From positions 1-46,343 of the IMG/VR virus record IMGVR_UViG_3300033816_000679: a stretch of 46,343 bases of DNA. The stretch is one strand, 5' to 3'. A model generated the notes under the pieces. The model did no database searches. It was not told the DNA's origin and saw only the letters and a program-made list of their open reading frames with translations. This DNA is from a virus. Within the stretch, counting starts at the first letter, position 1. Each line of letters begins with the position of its first letter. This document shows, piece after piece, positions 39,551-46,216 of this stretch. The translations under genes were made by a program, and so were the position numbers.

Positions 39551-39771
39551 TCGTTCAGTGGCTTGAGAGCTTGGCAAACTCGGGCGAACTGTTGCGCCTG
39601 ATCCGGCCGGGGATGCACGGCCCAGATGTGATTCCGGTTGGCCCGAACAAACCGGGACGGCTTCGCCTGGCCACAACGCACCCACTGACCGCGTTGGAGT
39701 TTCAATGCGCCGGAGTAGAGAGCTTCTGTCATGCCAGGATTCCAGAGATCGATCGTTGGTAAGTATTTCAT
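39547..39771 (-). CDS. First gene of the leftward small-gene operon
   Basis: 74 residues (MKYLPTIDLWNPGMTEALYS, then WVRCGQAKPSRFVRANRNHI). Basic, with a short aromatic N-terminal motif and a C-terminal helix. ATG 39771 lies only 9 nt after the predicted -10 box and has no Shine-Dalgarno site, so it may be translated from a leaderless or nearly leaderless mRNA. Function unknown. Confidence 0.6.
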   Translation of the reverse strand: MKYLPTIDLWNPGMTEALYSGALKLQRGQWVRCGQAKPSRFVRANRNHIWAVHPRPDQAQQFARVCQALKPLNE

Positions 39772-39780
39772 ACGGTGGAC

Positions 39781-39809
39781 AGCCTGTCATAAACCGCTTT
39801 CCGTGTCAA
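39781..39809 (-). promoter_or_regulatory. Predicted promoter of the leftward small-gene operon
   Basis: On the minus strand TTGACA (39809-39804), 17 nt, CAGGCT (39786-39781), 9 nt, ATG 39771. The -35 box lies in GTGCTTGACACG, identical over 12 bases with the box ahead of the replication operon (45815-45804). Confidence 0.6.
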
Positions 39810-39852
39810 GCACTGCCACGCAGATTTTACGGAATCCCCAATGTTTACGGGC

Positions 39853-39880
39853 TTGAAATCGGTGTGGTTTTTTGTATGGC
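39853..39880 (+). promoter_or_regulatory. Predicted promoter of the small rightward gene
   Basis: TTGAAA (39853-39858), a 16-nt spacer including a T tract, and TATGGC (39875-39880), followed 6 nt later by ATG 39887. It is divergent from the promoter at 39781-39809. There is no Shine-Dalgarno site. Confidence 0.45.
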
Positions 39881-39886
39881 TACGTC

Positions 39887-40225
39887 ATGCCGAGACTTGA
39901 AAGCGTAGCACCAAGCGCCAGCCCGCAGAGCCTGGCCAGGAGAGAGGCGAGGAATGAGACGATCCTGGCAGCAGCGCGGCTGACTTTGCCTGGTCGCATG
40001 GTCCTGAGTTGCAAGCGTGAGTTGGACACAGTCCACGCCGAGGCTGTCGCACCTGGTCTCGATCCGGCCCACCGCGCCTCCCTGGTCGGCGCTGCCGTCA
40101 AACTCCGCGAACAACTGATGGACCTCCTGGGAACACCCAAGCGCCCGGCCGCGTCACCTGGTAACAAACGCGCCCAGGTCCTGGTCGATGTCTCCCCCTC
40201 CGGTCCGCCGGACTTGGATCCCTAA
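39887..40225 (+). CDS. Small hypothetical protein next to the origin candidate
   Basis: 112 residues from ATG 39887 (MPRLESVAPSASPQSLARRE). Mostly helical: NETILAAARLTLPGRMVLSC, DPAHRASLVGAAVKLREQLM, then a Pro/Ser/Lys linker and an acidic end. It is the only rightward gene in this neighbourhood, with its own promoter and no operon partner of certain status. A small terminase subunit or a regulator would fit the size, but I see no specific motif for either. Confidence 0.55.
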   Translation: MPRLESVAPSASPQSLARREARNETILAAARLTLPGRMVLSCKRELDTVHAEAVAPGLDPAHRASLVGAAVKLREQLMDLLGTPKRPAASPGNKRAQVLVDVSPSGPPDLDP

Positions 40226-40418
40226 CGCTGCGAGGTATGCCGACCAGGACGCCGCGCAGGATGCCTGCGGGTGGTTGCGCACCTGGACAAGGATGGAGCC
40301 CGGCCGCCCAGGGACTCCAAAGGGATTCCTTTACGGCCCAGACCGTCCCCACCCCCTGCCCCTGGTAGGGACCGCCCCGGCACCGGATCGCTATCGGGAC
40401 CCCCTCCACAATACCTAG
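40188..40418 (+). CDS. Possible small gene, low confidence
   Basis: 76 residues. It overlaps the end of the previous gene by 38 bp in another frame. The first 40 residues look plausible (AARYADQDAAQDACGWLRTW), but the rest is Pro/Arg/Gly-rich with no predicted fold, and there is no Shine-Dalgarno site. It may be a non-coding frame in GC-rich DNA. Confidence 0.25.
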   Translation: MSPPPVRRTWIPNAARYADQDAAQDACGWLRTWTRMEPGRPGTPKGFLYGPDRPHPLPLVGTAPAPDRYRDPLHNT

Positions 40419-40781
40419 GACACTTTCCAAACCGACATAGAACGCTTTACCAAATAGGGGTCTACTAGGGCCGCATTAGGGGTATCGCTTGATCCTCACC
40501 CTTCGTTTGACCCATACATTCTCAGTGCTTTTCTGCTTCAAAGTAGTAGGGTCCAATAGGGGTATAGGGCTAAAGTAAAGGTTAATGGTTCTACAGAATG
40601 CTGTCCTGATGGACTGATTCCGACGCTCCAAGAAATTCTCCAGCCGCCCCGCCATGAATGTATTGGGTGACTCCCTTAGCCTCATACCACCCCCCTACTT
40701 TGGCTTTATAAGACACTGAAAGTGAAGGGGTCAAACGGAGGGTGAGACCCCACCGGAATCCTCACAGGAAATTTCGGAGTC
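40419..40781. other. Repeat-rich non-coding region, origin candidate
   Basis: About 360 bp without a convincing gene and visibly less GC-rich than its surroundings. It has several TAGGG(G) repeats (40455, 40466, 40477, 40547, 40557, 40565), two of them as TAGGGGTAT 80 bp apart, and copies of CTCACCCTNCGTTT in both orientations. It lies between a divergently transcribed small gene and the end of the replication operon. Iterated motifs plus A/T enrichment suggest a replication origin, but this is inference. Confidence 0.4.
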
Positions 40782-40794
40782 TCACCCTGCGTTT
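40495..40794. repeat. Three copies of CTCACCCTNCGTTT
   Basis: Copy A is 40495-40513 (plus, CTCACCCTTCGTTTGACCC). Copy B is 40746-40728 (minus, identical except C for T at position 9). Copy C is 40781-40794 (plus, CTCACCCTGCGTTT, then diverging). A and B form an 18/19 inverted repeat about 214 bp apart. B and C overlap a 10-bp inverted repeat AGGGTGAGAC (40739-40748) / GTCTCACCCT (40779-40788) that brackets the stop codon at 40782. Confidence 0.75.
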
Positions 40795-41168
40795 TCCAGG
40801 ATCAGCCACTTCACGTATCCGTTGGACTTCTTTTTCTTCACCAGGCTCGGATTGCGCTTTGCGTACAATCCAAACGTCGAGGCGAACGAGAAAAACTCGC
40901 TGCGCGGCTCTGGTTGATGCATCCAGAGTTCGTGGAGTGTGTATCTACCAGGTGCAGGTAGAACGATTTCCGATTCCTTGGACGAGACGACGAGTTTGAA
41001 CTCCTCAAGCTCTTCCTTCACGCGGATGCGGTTGCCGTTAACTTCCAGGCGCGGCATGAGCTTCGCGATGGCTACGGCTTCATCCCAGACCTTGGGAAGG
41101 TTGGCGGTGCGATGGACGGCCTGGCCTTTGCGAAGACGCAGGAGATAGGTGTGGAGGTAACTGTTCAC
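40782..41168 (-). CDS. Small protein resembling the primase-helicase C-terminus
   Basis: 128 residues from GTG 41168, chosen because GAGGG lies 7 nt upstream; a TTG at 41207 overlapping the primase stop would add 13 residues. The C-terminus (EFFSFASTFGLYAKRN, KKKKSNGYVKWLI) parallels the last 40 residues of the preceding primase-helicase (RLFRFNTACGVYLARL, KKTKSSGKVKWAI). The N-terminal half is helical. It may be a free-standing copy of that C-terminal domain, binding DNA or competing for the primase partner. Confidence 0.65.
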   Translation of the reverse strand: MNSYLHTYLLRLRKGQAVHRTANLPKVWDEAVAIAKLMPRLEVNGNRIRVKEELEEFKLVVSSKESEIVLPAPGRYTLHELWMHQPEPRSEFFSFASTFGLYAKRNPSLVKKKKSNGYVKWLILENAG

Positions 41169-41199
41169 AAGCGAACCCTCGCACCCTCGCCCTGTGCCG

Positions 41200-43413
41200 T
41201 CAATCAAAGGCTGCAGATTTTTGAGGCGGCGAGATGGCCCACTTCACCTTGCCGGAGGATTTGGTTTTCTTGAACCGATGAGGATCCTGCTCATGCAGTC
41301 GAGCGAGGTAGACTCCGCAGGCGGTGTTGAAGCGGAAGAGGCGGTCGGCTTCCCGGGCGTACTTGGAATCGCGCAGGATGGTTTCGAGGTCGGCGGCCGT
41401 ACCTCTCCAGGTGAGGAATTCGTTCTCGAAGATCACGGTGTCGATGAGTCCGATGAGTTGGTGCTCTGGCGACAGCTGCATGAGTTCGTCGAGGATGGCT
41501 GGGTGCTGGTAGGCCTTGAGGCCGCAGCGGGGTTCGACGAGGTGGTCTGGGACGGTGAGGCCGTCGAGGTAGTGGGAGAACTGGGAGAGTTCGGTGTCGA
41601 TGATCTCGCGGAGGACTTCGATTTCGGGGCCGGGCCACGGGAGCGGATTGCGGACGCAGCGGAGGATAATGAGCTTGTCCATGAGGGACGGGTCGAGCGG
41701 GGGGAGGACTTGGAGGTTCTCAGGCTCGTCGTTGAGGGAGATGGACATGGCCCAGATGGGGCGCAGGGTGACGGCTTGGCGATTCTTGGGGTGGCAGGAC
41801 TGGTCGATGTCGAACAGCATGGATTTGATGTGGGAGCCGAGGGAGCGCCGGGAGTGGATATCGCGGCCGGGGGCCTCGTCGGAGATGCAGAGGTGTTCAG
41901 AGGCGAAGAGGTCGCCGTTGAACTCGGTGGCGCCACTCATATAGCGGTAGGGCTTGGCGATGCGGCCTCCGAGGAGTTTGGTGATGACCTGAGCCTGGAC
42001 GAAGGACTTGCCGCACGCGGCTGGACCGACGAGGGCAAGGGCCTGCGAAGCTCTCCAGGTGTTGGTGAGGACGGCGCGGCGGCGGAGCGCGAGCCAGTAG
42101 ATAAGACGCCAGTACTGGTCGTCGTTCTGGTCCAGGAGGTTATGGAGGTAGGTCTGGAGACGGGCGCAGTCGCCGGGGACGGATTCCAGTGGCGCGACGG
42201 ATTCGGTGACGAGAACCTTGCCGTAGAGGCCAGCGCGGTGACCGGCGACGGAACCGGCATAGCGGATCCGGGTGTCCCGGGTGCGGCGGAGGAGTTCGCG
42301 ATCGACGTCGGAGGCGCCGGTTTGGTCCTTGGTGGGGGAGACGCCGGACTCAGTGAAGAGGGTCCGGACGCGCTCGCCGTTGATCTGGGCGTAATCGCCC
42401 CAGGCGTTACGGGTCCACCACTGGCCGGAATTGGGGTCGTAATGGAGGTCGTCAAGCGGATTAGGTGACGCGGGCTGCGGCGCAGCGGGAACCGGCCGTG
42501 GTGGATCGCCAGCTGCGTCGAGGAGGCCCTGGATGGATACGTCAGCGGGGATTGGGTCGGCGAGGTCCCAGCCGTCGGGGAGTGTGGCTGGGAGGGAAAC
42601 GAGGCGGGCGGCCGGTAGGCGGGCTTTCAGGTAGACCATGGCGTCCCGGCCGGGTTTGTCGTTGTCGGGCCACAGGACGATAGGTGTGGCGCGTGTCAGC
42701 AGGGGGTCGATAGCAGCACGTCCGACGCGCTTGGAGCCGCCCTGCCAGGTGAGGACGACGTGGGACGGGAAGAGCTTGGATGCTGCGACGGCGGTTTTCT
42801 CGCCTTCTACGATGAGGACCGGGTCGTTCGGACGCCGGGCGAGGAGGTGGAGGTTGAAAATGGGGACGTCTTCGGGGGCGGTCCAGCCCTTCCAGCGCCA
42901 GTGGCGGGGGTTGAGGAGGTCCGGCGGCTGGTTGTCAGGCGGTAGGAACCGGAGGGGGCGGACGTCTTTGGAGCCGTCGGGGAGGTCGAATCGGACGACG
43001 TAGGCGCGGATCGTGCCGTCGGCGTCGGGATACGGCCACGCTGCGGAGCCGTAGCGGTACGGCTGGGAGGCGTCGTTACGGTGGCCGTGCTTGAGGGGGT
43101 CGAACGTGCGGGGTGCGGGCTGGTAATCGTCGCGGATACCGAGGAATTCGCGGGACCACTGGGCGGCCTGGGCCTTGGAATAGACGTGATGCTGGCCAAC
43201 GAGTTCGAGGAGATCGCCGCCCTGACCAGCGGCGTGGTCGTACCACAGACCCTGCTTGGGGCCTTGGAGTTCGACGTAACAGGAGTCGCCCGGGTCGCCG
43301 AAGACGTTGCCGACGATCCACTGGGGGCCGACCTGACGGCCGGCTGGGAGGAGTTGAGCGCAGAGTTCTGCGACACGGACGGAGAGTGCGTCCGAGAGTT
43401 CGGTGAGGGTCAT
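41200..43413 (-). CDS. TOPRIM primase-helicase (D5-like/SF3)
   Basis: 737 residues. The N-terminal segment has VELQGPKQGLWYDHAAGQGG, typical of phage primases. The TOPRIM core has VLIVEGEKTAVAA (E203) and LWPDNDKPG (near 247-255). A Pro-rich linker follows. The C-terminal ATPase has Walker A GPAACGKS (about 460) and a Walker B-like HLCISDEAPG, then DPSLMDKLIILRCV. This is the bifunctional primase-helicase of many phages, which unwinds and primes at the fork. No DNA polymerase gene is present, so it must serve a host or unknown polymerase. Confidence 0.9.
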   Translation of the reverse strand: MTLTELSDALSVRVAELCAQLLPAGRQVGPQWIVGNVFGDPGDSCYVELQGPKQGLWYDHAAGQGGDLLELVGQHHVYSKAQAAQWSREFLGIRDDYQPAPRTFDPLKHGHRNDASQPYRYGSAAWPYPDADGTIRAYVVRFDLPDGSKDVRPLRFLPPDNQPPDLLNPRHWRWKGWTAPEDVPIFNLHLLARRPNDPVLIVEGEKTAVAASKLFPSHVVLTWQGGSKRVGRAAIDPLLTRATPIVLWPDNDKPGRDAMVYLKARLPAARLVSLPATLPDGWDLADPIPADVSIQGLLDAAGDPPRPVPAAPQPASPNPLDDLHYDPNSGQWWTRNAWGDYAQINGERVRTLFTESGVSPTKDQTGASDVDRELLRRTRDTRIRYAGSVAGHRAGLYGKVLVTESVAPLESVPGDCARLQTYLHNLLDQNDDQYWRLIYWLALRRRAVLTNTWRASQALALVGPAACGKSFVQAQVITKLLGGRIAKPYRYMSGATEFNGDLFASEHLCISDEAPGRDIHSRRSLGSHIKSMLFDIDQSCHPKNRQAVTLRPIWAMSISLNDEPENLQVLPPLDPSLMDKLIILRCVRNPLPWPGPEIEVLREIIDTELSQFSHYLDGLTVPDHLVEPRCGLKAYQHPAILDELMQLSPEHQLIGLIDTVIFENEFLTWRGTAADLETILRDSKYAREADRLFRFNTACGVYLARLHEQDPHRFKKTKSSGKVKWAISPPQKSAAFD

Positions 43414-43436
43414 GCTTGTAGTTGCTGAGAGGTGAG

Positions 43437-43685
43437 TTAGAGAGAGGTTGTCATAAAGGCTGGCGTGTGGTCCCCCACATAGGCGCCGAGTTGGTTGAAT
43501 TCGTGGTATTCGACGGCTTCTTCGTAGGTCATGCCGTAGGATTCCAGCTGAGCGATGACTTTGTCGTAGTCGTAGATCACGAATTGCTCACTGCCGAATC
43601 GAGTTCCGATCCCGAGGATGCAGTCGTCGAAGCCATCCATGACAACGAGGTCCGGATTGATGTCTGCGATTTGATCACGGGTCAT
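43437..43685 (-). CDS. Small hypothetical protein upstream of primase
   Basis: 82 residues from ATG 43685. The pattern DQIADINPDLVVMDGFDDCI, GIGTRFGSEQFVIYDYDKVI, then YGMTYEEAVEYHEFNQLGAY and GDHTPAF is one I remember from many phage proteins of unknown function in replication neighbourhoods. It is alpha/beta in appearance. Copy 1 of a 17-bp repeat lies 4 nt upstream of its start. Confidence 0.75.
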   Translation of the reverse strand: MTRDQIADINPDLVVMDGFDDCILGIGTRFGSEQFVIYDYDKVIAQLESYGMTYEEAVEYHEFNQLGAYVGDHTPAFMTTSL

Positions 43686-43689
43686 AGGA

Positions 43690-43780
43690 AAAAGAGGGGA
43701 CACTTTGGGCGAAAAGAGGGGACACTTTCAACTGCCCGGAAATGGGTGCATTAACTTGCAGTCAAAAGAGGGGACACTTT
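43690..43780. repeat. Three identical 17-bp direct repeats
   Basis: AAAAGAGGGGACACTTT occurs at 43690-43706, 43712-43728 and 43764-43780, all in the same orientation, with start-to-start spacing of 22 and 52 bp. They fill the only sizeable gap (94 bp) inside the replication operon. The last copy ends on the first base of the stop codon of the next gene. A shorter GGACACTTT occurs at 40419-40427. Confidence 0.9.
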
Positions 43781-43962
43781 CAGTCGTTGTTGAGATCGTA
43801 CTCGACCGCTTCCAGCTGCGCGATCCGGAGTTGTTCAGGTGTTGCTACCGCGTTGCCACACAGGATTCCGAGGCGTTCGTAGAAACGGTACTTGGCTTCG
43901 GCTGAGAGGTTTTCGGGTGCTGTTTGGAGTAGGGCTTGGGTTGTGATTGCTGTGTCGCTCAT
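43780..43962 (-). CDS. Small hypothetical protein
   Basis: 60 residues (MSDTAITTQALLQTAPENLS, AEAKYRFYERLGILCGN, then LRIAQLEAVEYDLNND). Helical and acidic. It is coupled to the VRR-NUC gene by a 4-bp overlap (ATGA). Similar short phage proteins exist without a function. Its stop codon begins in the third 17-bp repeat. Confidence 0.65.
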   Translation of the reverse strand: MSDTAITTQALLQTAPENLSAEAKYRFYERLGILCGNAVATPEQLRIAQLEAVEYDLNND

Positions 43963-44330
43963 AGGTTGTCTGTATCGCTAACGGATCGTGCAATGATGGC
44001 GAGACCGCCGGAAATGTTGACCTGCTCAAGCCAGTTGGATTGATCGGGCCGGACTTTACCGGTGGGGGTTTTGACTTCAATGGAGAGAAACTGGGCGATG
44101 GGTTTGCCGACCATGTCGGGCGTGACTGTAACCGTGCGCCAGCCGATCAGGTCACCAGAGCCCGGGAATAATCCCATGCGGACGTGGCGGGCATCGGTCA
44201 GGAAGACGCCTTCGGGATCGCGCAGGGCCTTGCCAACGTATCCCTCGCCCACTTGGTTACGGAAGACTCGGACGTGCGGTTTCGATCCAGCTGCGCGCAG
44301 GATCAGGGCTTGGAGTTCGGATTCGGTCAT
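43959..44330 (-). CDS. VRR-NUC domain nuclease
   Basis: 123 residues from ATG 44330, 2 nt after the helicase stop; a longer frame reaching 44453 would lie over the helicase gene. TESELQALILRAAGSKPHV, VRVFRNQVGEGYVG, DLIGWRTV and FLSIEVKTPTGKVRPDQ, then WLEQVNISGGLAIIARSV, are the VRR-NUC pattern of the PDDEXK superfamily, with catalytic D (in DLIGW), E and K (IEVK). It would cut branched DNA, such as a recombination or replication intermediate. It lies between helicase and primase. Confidence 0.9.
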   Translation of the reverse strand: MTESELQALILRAAGSKPHVRVFRNQVGEGYVGKALRDPEGVFLTDARHVRMGLFPGSGDLIGWRTVTVTPDMVGKPIAQFLSIEVKTPTGKVRPDQSNWLEQVNISGGLAIIARSVSDTDNL

Positions 44331-44332
44331 GG

Positions 44333-45715
44333 TTACAGGATGGAGGTGATGAGACTGGTCTTCCGTGAGCGTGCTTTCCAGCGGAAGTATGCCCATCCCG
44401 GTTTGTAGCCACGTTTCGCTGCGAGGGAACGAAAATCGTCCAAGGTTTTGCACATTCCTTCCTCGCGGCGTTCATCTCGTTTCTTTGCGATGTCCTCGAT
44501 GGACAGGCGCTGAAGCTCGCCATCGACCTCTTCGATCTCCCGAGGAGCGATCTCACGTGCGGATCCGCACTGCGGGCAGGCGGTGCCGGCGAAGATCGCG
44601 AAACACTTCGAGCACTGCTTGGTTTCGACCGGGCGTGACTTGGCCTTGCGTTTCTCGCGCCCATCGAGGTCCCACTCGCGCTCCTGCTCGGCCAGACCGT
44701 GACGCAGGCAGTTCCCTACGTGATCGAGGATCACGGCGTGAGTCTTGCCTGGGTACGGCCGGAGAGCGCGGCCTACCTGTTGCAGGTGCATGGACAACGA
44801 CTGCGTGGGCCGGAGTAGGATCGCCGCGTTGACGGTTGGGAGATCGAACCCCTCGGAGATCAGTTCGCAGGAAGTCAGGACGAGGATCTTACCAGCTGTG
44901 AGATCATCGACGCGCTGCTTGCGGACATCTGGTTCCAGTGTCCCGTCGATGCTAGCAGCCGGGATTCCGCAGGAGTTAAACGTATCAGCTACCTGCTGCG
45001 CGTGCGCCACTGAGATGCAGAACGCTACGGCCCGCTGCCGATTGCAAAACCGGACGTAATGGGTGACGGCATCGCCTGTGATGCGCGGCGTGTTGACGAC
45101 TTCCTCGGCCTCGGAGCGATCGAAATCGCCGGCGATCGTGTGGACCTGACTGAGATCGACGGTTTCGCGAGGAGCGTAGTACACCGGCCGGGCCAGGAAT
45201 CCGTTGTCGATGAGCCACTGGACTGACGGCCCCATGACCATACGGTCGAACATCACGCCGAGGCCCTTGCCATCGAGGCGCTCTGGGGTTGCCGTGACGC
45301 CGATGAACTTGGCGTTGGGCCATGCGGCGAACATCTGGACGTAGGACTTGGAGACCGAGTGGTGCGCTTCGTCGATGATAACGAGGTCTGGAGGAGTGAC
45401 CGTATCCAGCCGGCGCGCAAGGGTCTGAATCGAGGCGACCATGGCAGATTGTTGAGCCATGAATTTGCCCGACTGGATGAATCCATGCGGTACGCCGACG
45501 CGCTTCAGTGTGGCACTGATCTGCTCGAGGATTTCTTTCCGGTGCGCGACGACGATCACCCGGGTCCCGCGCTTCAGGACCTGCTGGGTGATGTACGAGA
45601 AGAGCACCGTCTTACCGGATCCAGTGGGGCTGACGGCGATCGGGCGCTTGGCGCCGGACGCGAACGCGGATCGGATGTCGTTAGACAGCTGGTTTTGGTA
45701 GGGGCGCAGTTCCAT
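44333..45715 (-). CDS. DEAD/DEAH-box (superfamily 2) helicase
   Basis: 460 residues from ATG 45715 (MELRPYQNQL), the start expected for this family. Motif Q-like RPYQ, Walker A SPTGSGKT (29-36), DEAH (115-118), GVTATPERLDG, and motif VI QQVGRALRP. A four-cysteine zinc ribbon (CSKCFAIFAGTACPQC) follows the ATPase core, then a basic C-terminus. It resembles phage SSL2-type helicases that unwind DNA in replication or recombination. ATG 45772 would add 19 Arg-rich residues and would lie 10 nt after the predicted -10 box, so the start is unresolved. Confidence 0.92.
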   Translation of the reverse strand: MELRPYQNQLSNDIRSAFASGAKRPIAVSPTGSGKTVLFSYITQQVLKRGTRVIVVAHRKEILEQISATLKRVGVPHGFIQSGKFMAQQSAMVASIQTLARRLDTVTPPDLVIIDEAHHSVSKSYVQMFAAWPNAKFIGVTATPERLDGKGLGVMFDRMVMGPSVQWLIDNGFLARPVYYAPRETVDLSQVHTIAGDFDRSEAEEVVNTPRITGDAVTHYVRFCNRQRAVAFCISVAHAQQVADTFNSCGIPAASIDGTLEPDVRKQRVDDLTAGKILVLTSCELISEGFDLPTVNAAILLRPTQSLSMHLQQVGRALRPYPGKTHAVILDHVGNCLRHGLAEQEREWDLDGREKRKAKSRPVETKQCSKCFAIFAGTACPQCGSAREIAPREIEEVDGELQRLSIEDIAKKRDERREEGMCKTLDDFRSLAAKRGYKPGWAYFRWKARSRKTSLITSIL

Positions 45716-45782
45716 GAGATTGGGATGATCCCGAAACGGATTTCGGTATGATCGGCCGAAGTGACGGCCCATCGTGAGCCGT

Positions 45783-45811
45783 AGGCTGCGTTCTGCGGCT
45801 TGACGTGTCAA
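45783..45811 (-). promoter_or_regulatory. Predicted promoter of the leftward replication operon
   Basis: On the minus strand TTGACA (45811-45806), 17 nt, CAGCCT (45788-45783), 10 nt to ATG 45772. It shares GTGCTTGACACG with the promoter at 39781-39809. Confidence 0.55.
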
Positions 45812-45813
45812 GC
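45798..45813. promoter_or_regulatory. Palindromic operator in the divergent RHH/helicase region
   Basis: A perfect palindrome GCTTGAC-GT-GTCAAGC contains the -35 boxes of both divergent promoters. It is well placed as a binding site for the ribbon-helix-helix protein encoded 22 nt to the right, giving autoregulation and control of the replication operon. Confidence 0.6.
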
Positions 45814-45827
45814 ACAAGCTGCACACT
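45800..45827 (+). promoter_or_regulatory. Predicted promoter of the RHH gene
   Basis: TTGACG (45800-45805), 16 nt, CACACT (45822-45827), 7 nt to ATG 45835. No Shine-Dalgarno site precedes the ATG. The -35 box is shared with the palindromic operator. Confidence 0.45.
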
Positions 45828-45834
45828 CGCCGGC

Positions 45835-46026
45835 ATGAGTAACACGATTCGAGTGAGCTACCGGCTGCCGATTGAGGTCGCCCAGATGCTGGAAGATGAG
45901 GCGATTCGATCCCGGCGCACGAAGACGGCGGTGTTGATCATCGCGATTGAGGACCATGTCCTGCGGGGCGAAGACGATCTTCCAGAGGTGATCAAGAAAC
46001 CCGTTGACACTCGGAAGTCGCGCTAG
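45835..46026 (+). CDS. Ribbon-helix-helix regulator
   Basis: 63 residues from ATG 45835. SNTIRVSYRLPIEVAQMLED, then EAIRSRRTKTAVLIIAIED, is an Arc/MetJ-like ribbon-helix-helix: a beta strand followed by two helices that dimerise on DNA. The C-terminal 20 residues (DDLPEVIKKPVDTRKSR) are a basic tail. It faces the helicase operon across a perfect palindrome. Expected roles are autoregulation and timing of replication genes. A toxin partner is absent, so it is not a usual antitoxin. Confidence 0.8.
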   Translation: MSNTIRVSYRLPIEVAQMLEDEAIRSRRTKTAVLIIAIEDHVLRGEDDLPEVIKKPVDTRKSR

Positions 46027-46216
46027 CAGGATTCCGCCACGACGCATAGCTTGGTTTCGTCAACCAAGCGCGAACTGGGCGCGTTAATCCAGTTGGCCAA
46101 GAGTGCCGAAGGGCATTCGCCGGTTCCACGGCTCGGGCTCGCCACCGAGGTTGGATTGATGGTCTTAACAGACCTGCAATCTGCCTCGTTGTCTCGGAGG
46201 GGTAGGTGAAGAAAAC
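46027..46216 (+). other. Structured non-coding region before the capsid gene
   Basis: 190 bp with no convincing gene. It has a perfect 8-bp hairpin GCTTGGTT-TCGTC-AACCAAGC (46049-46069), AACTGG (46072-46077) with CCAGTT (46088-46093) and a 5-bp hairpin GGTCT-TAAC-AGACC (46161-46174). The first lies 22 nt after the RHH stop codon but has no T tract. The region must hold the capsid promoter, since the capsid gene has a Shine-Dalgarno site and a leader, but I see no clear -35/-10 pair. Confidence 0.5.

Noticed and set aside
40476-40685. Leftward 69-codon open frame in the repeat region
   Set aside because: It spans the TAGGG repeats, has no ribosome-binding site and reads as a non-globular basic sequence; the repeats better explain the region.
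41194-42468. Long rightward open frame (424 codons) antisense to the primase-helicase
   Set aside because: It is Gly/Glu/Val-rich with no domain, follows the GC-biased third position of the clearly coding leftward gene, and has no ribosome-binding site.
46027-46216. tRNA gene
   Set aside because: A D-stem-like CCTC/GAGG and an anticodon-like loop with GCA can be drawn on the minus strand, but no T-arm with TTC or matching acceptor stem is present. The plus strand also lacks a consistent cloverleaf.
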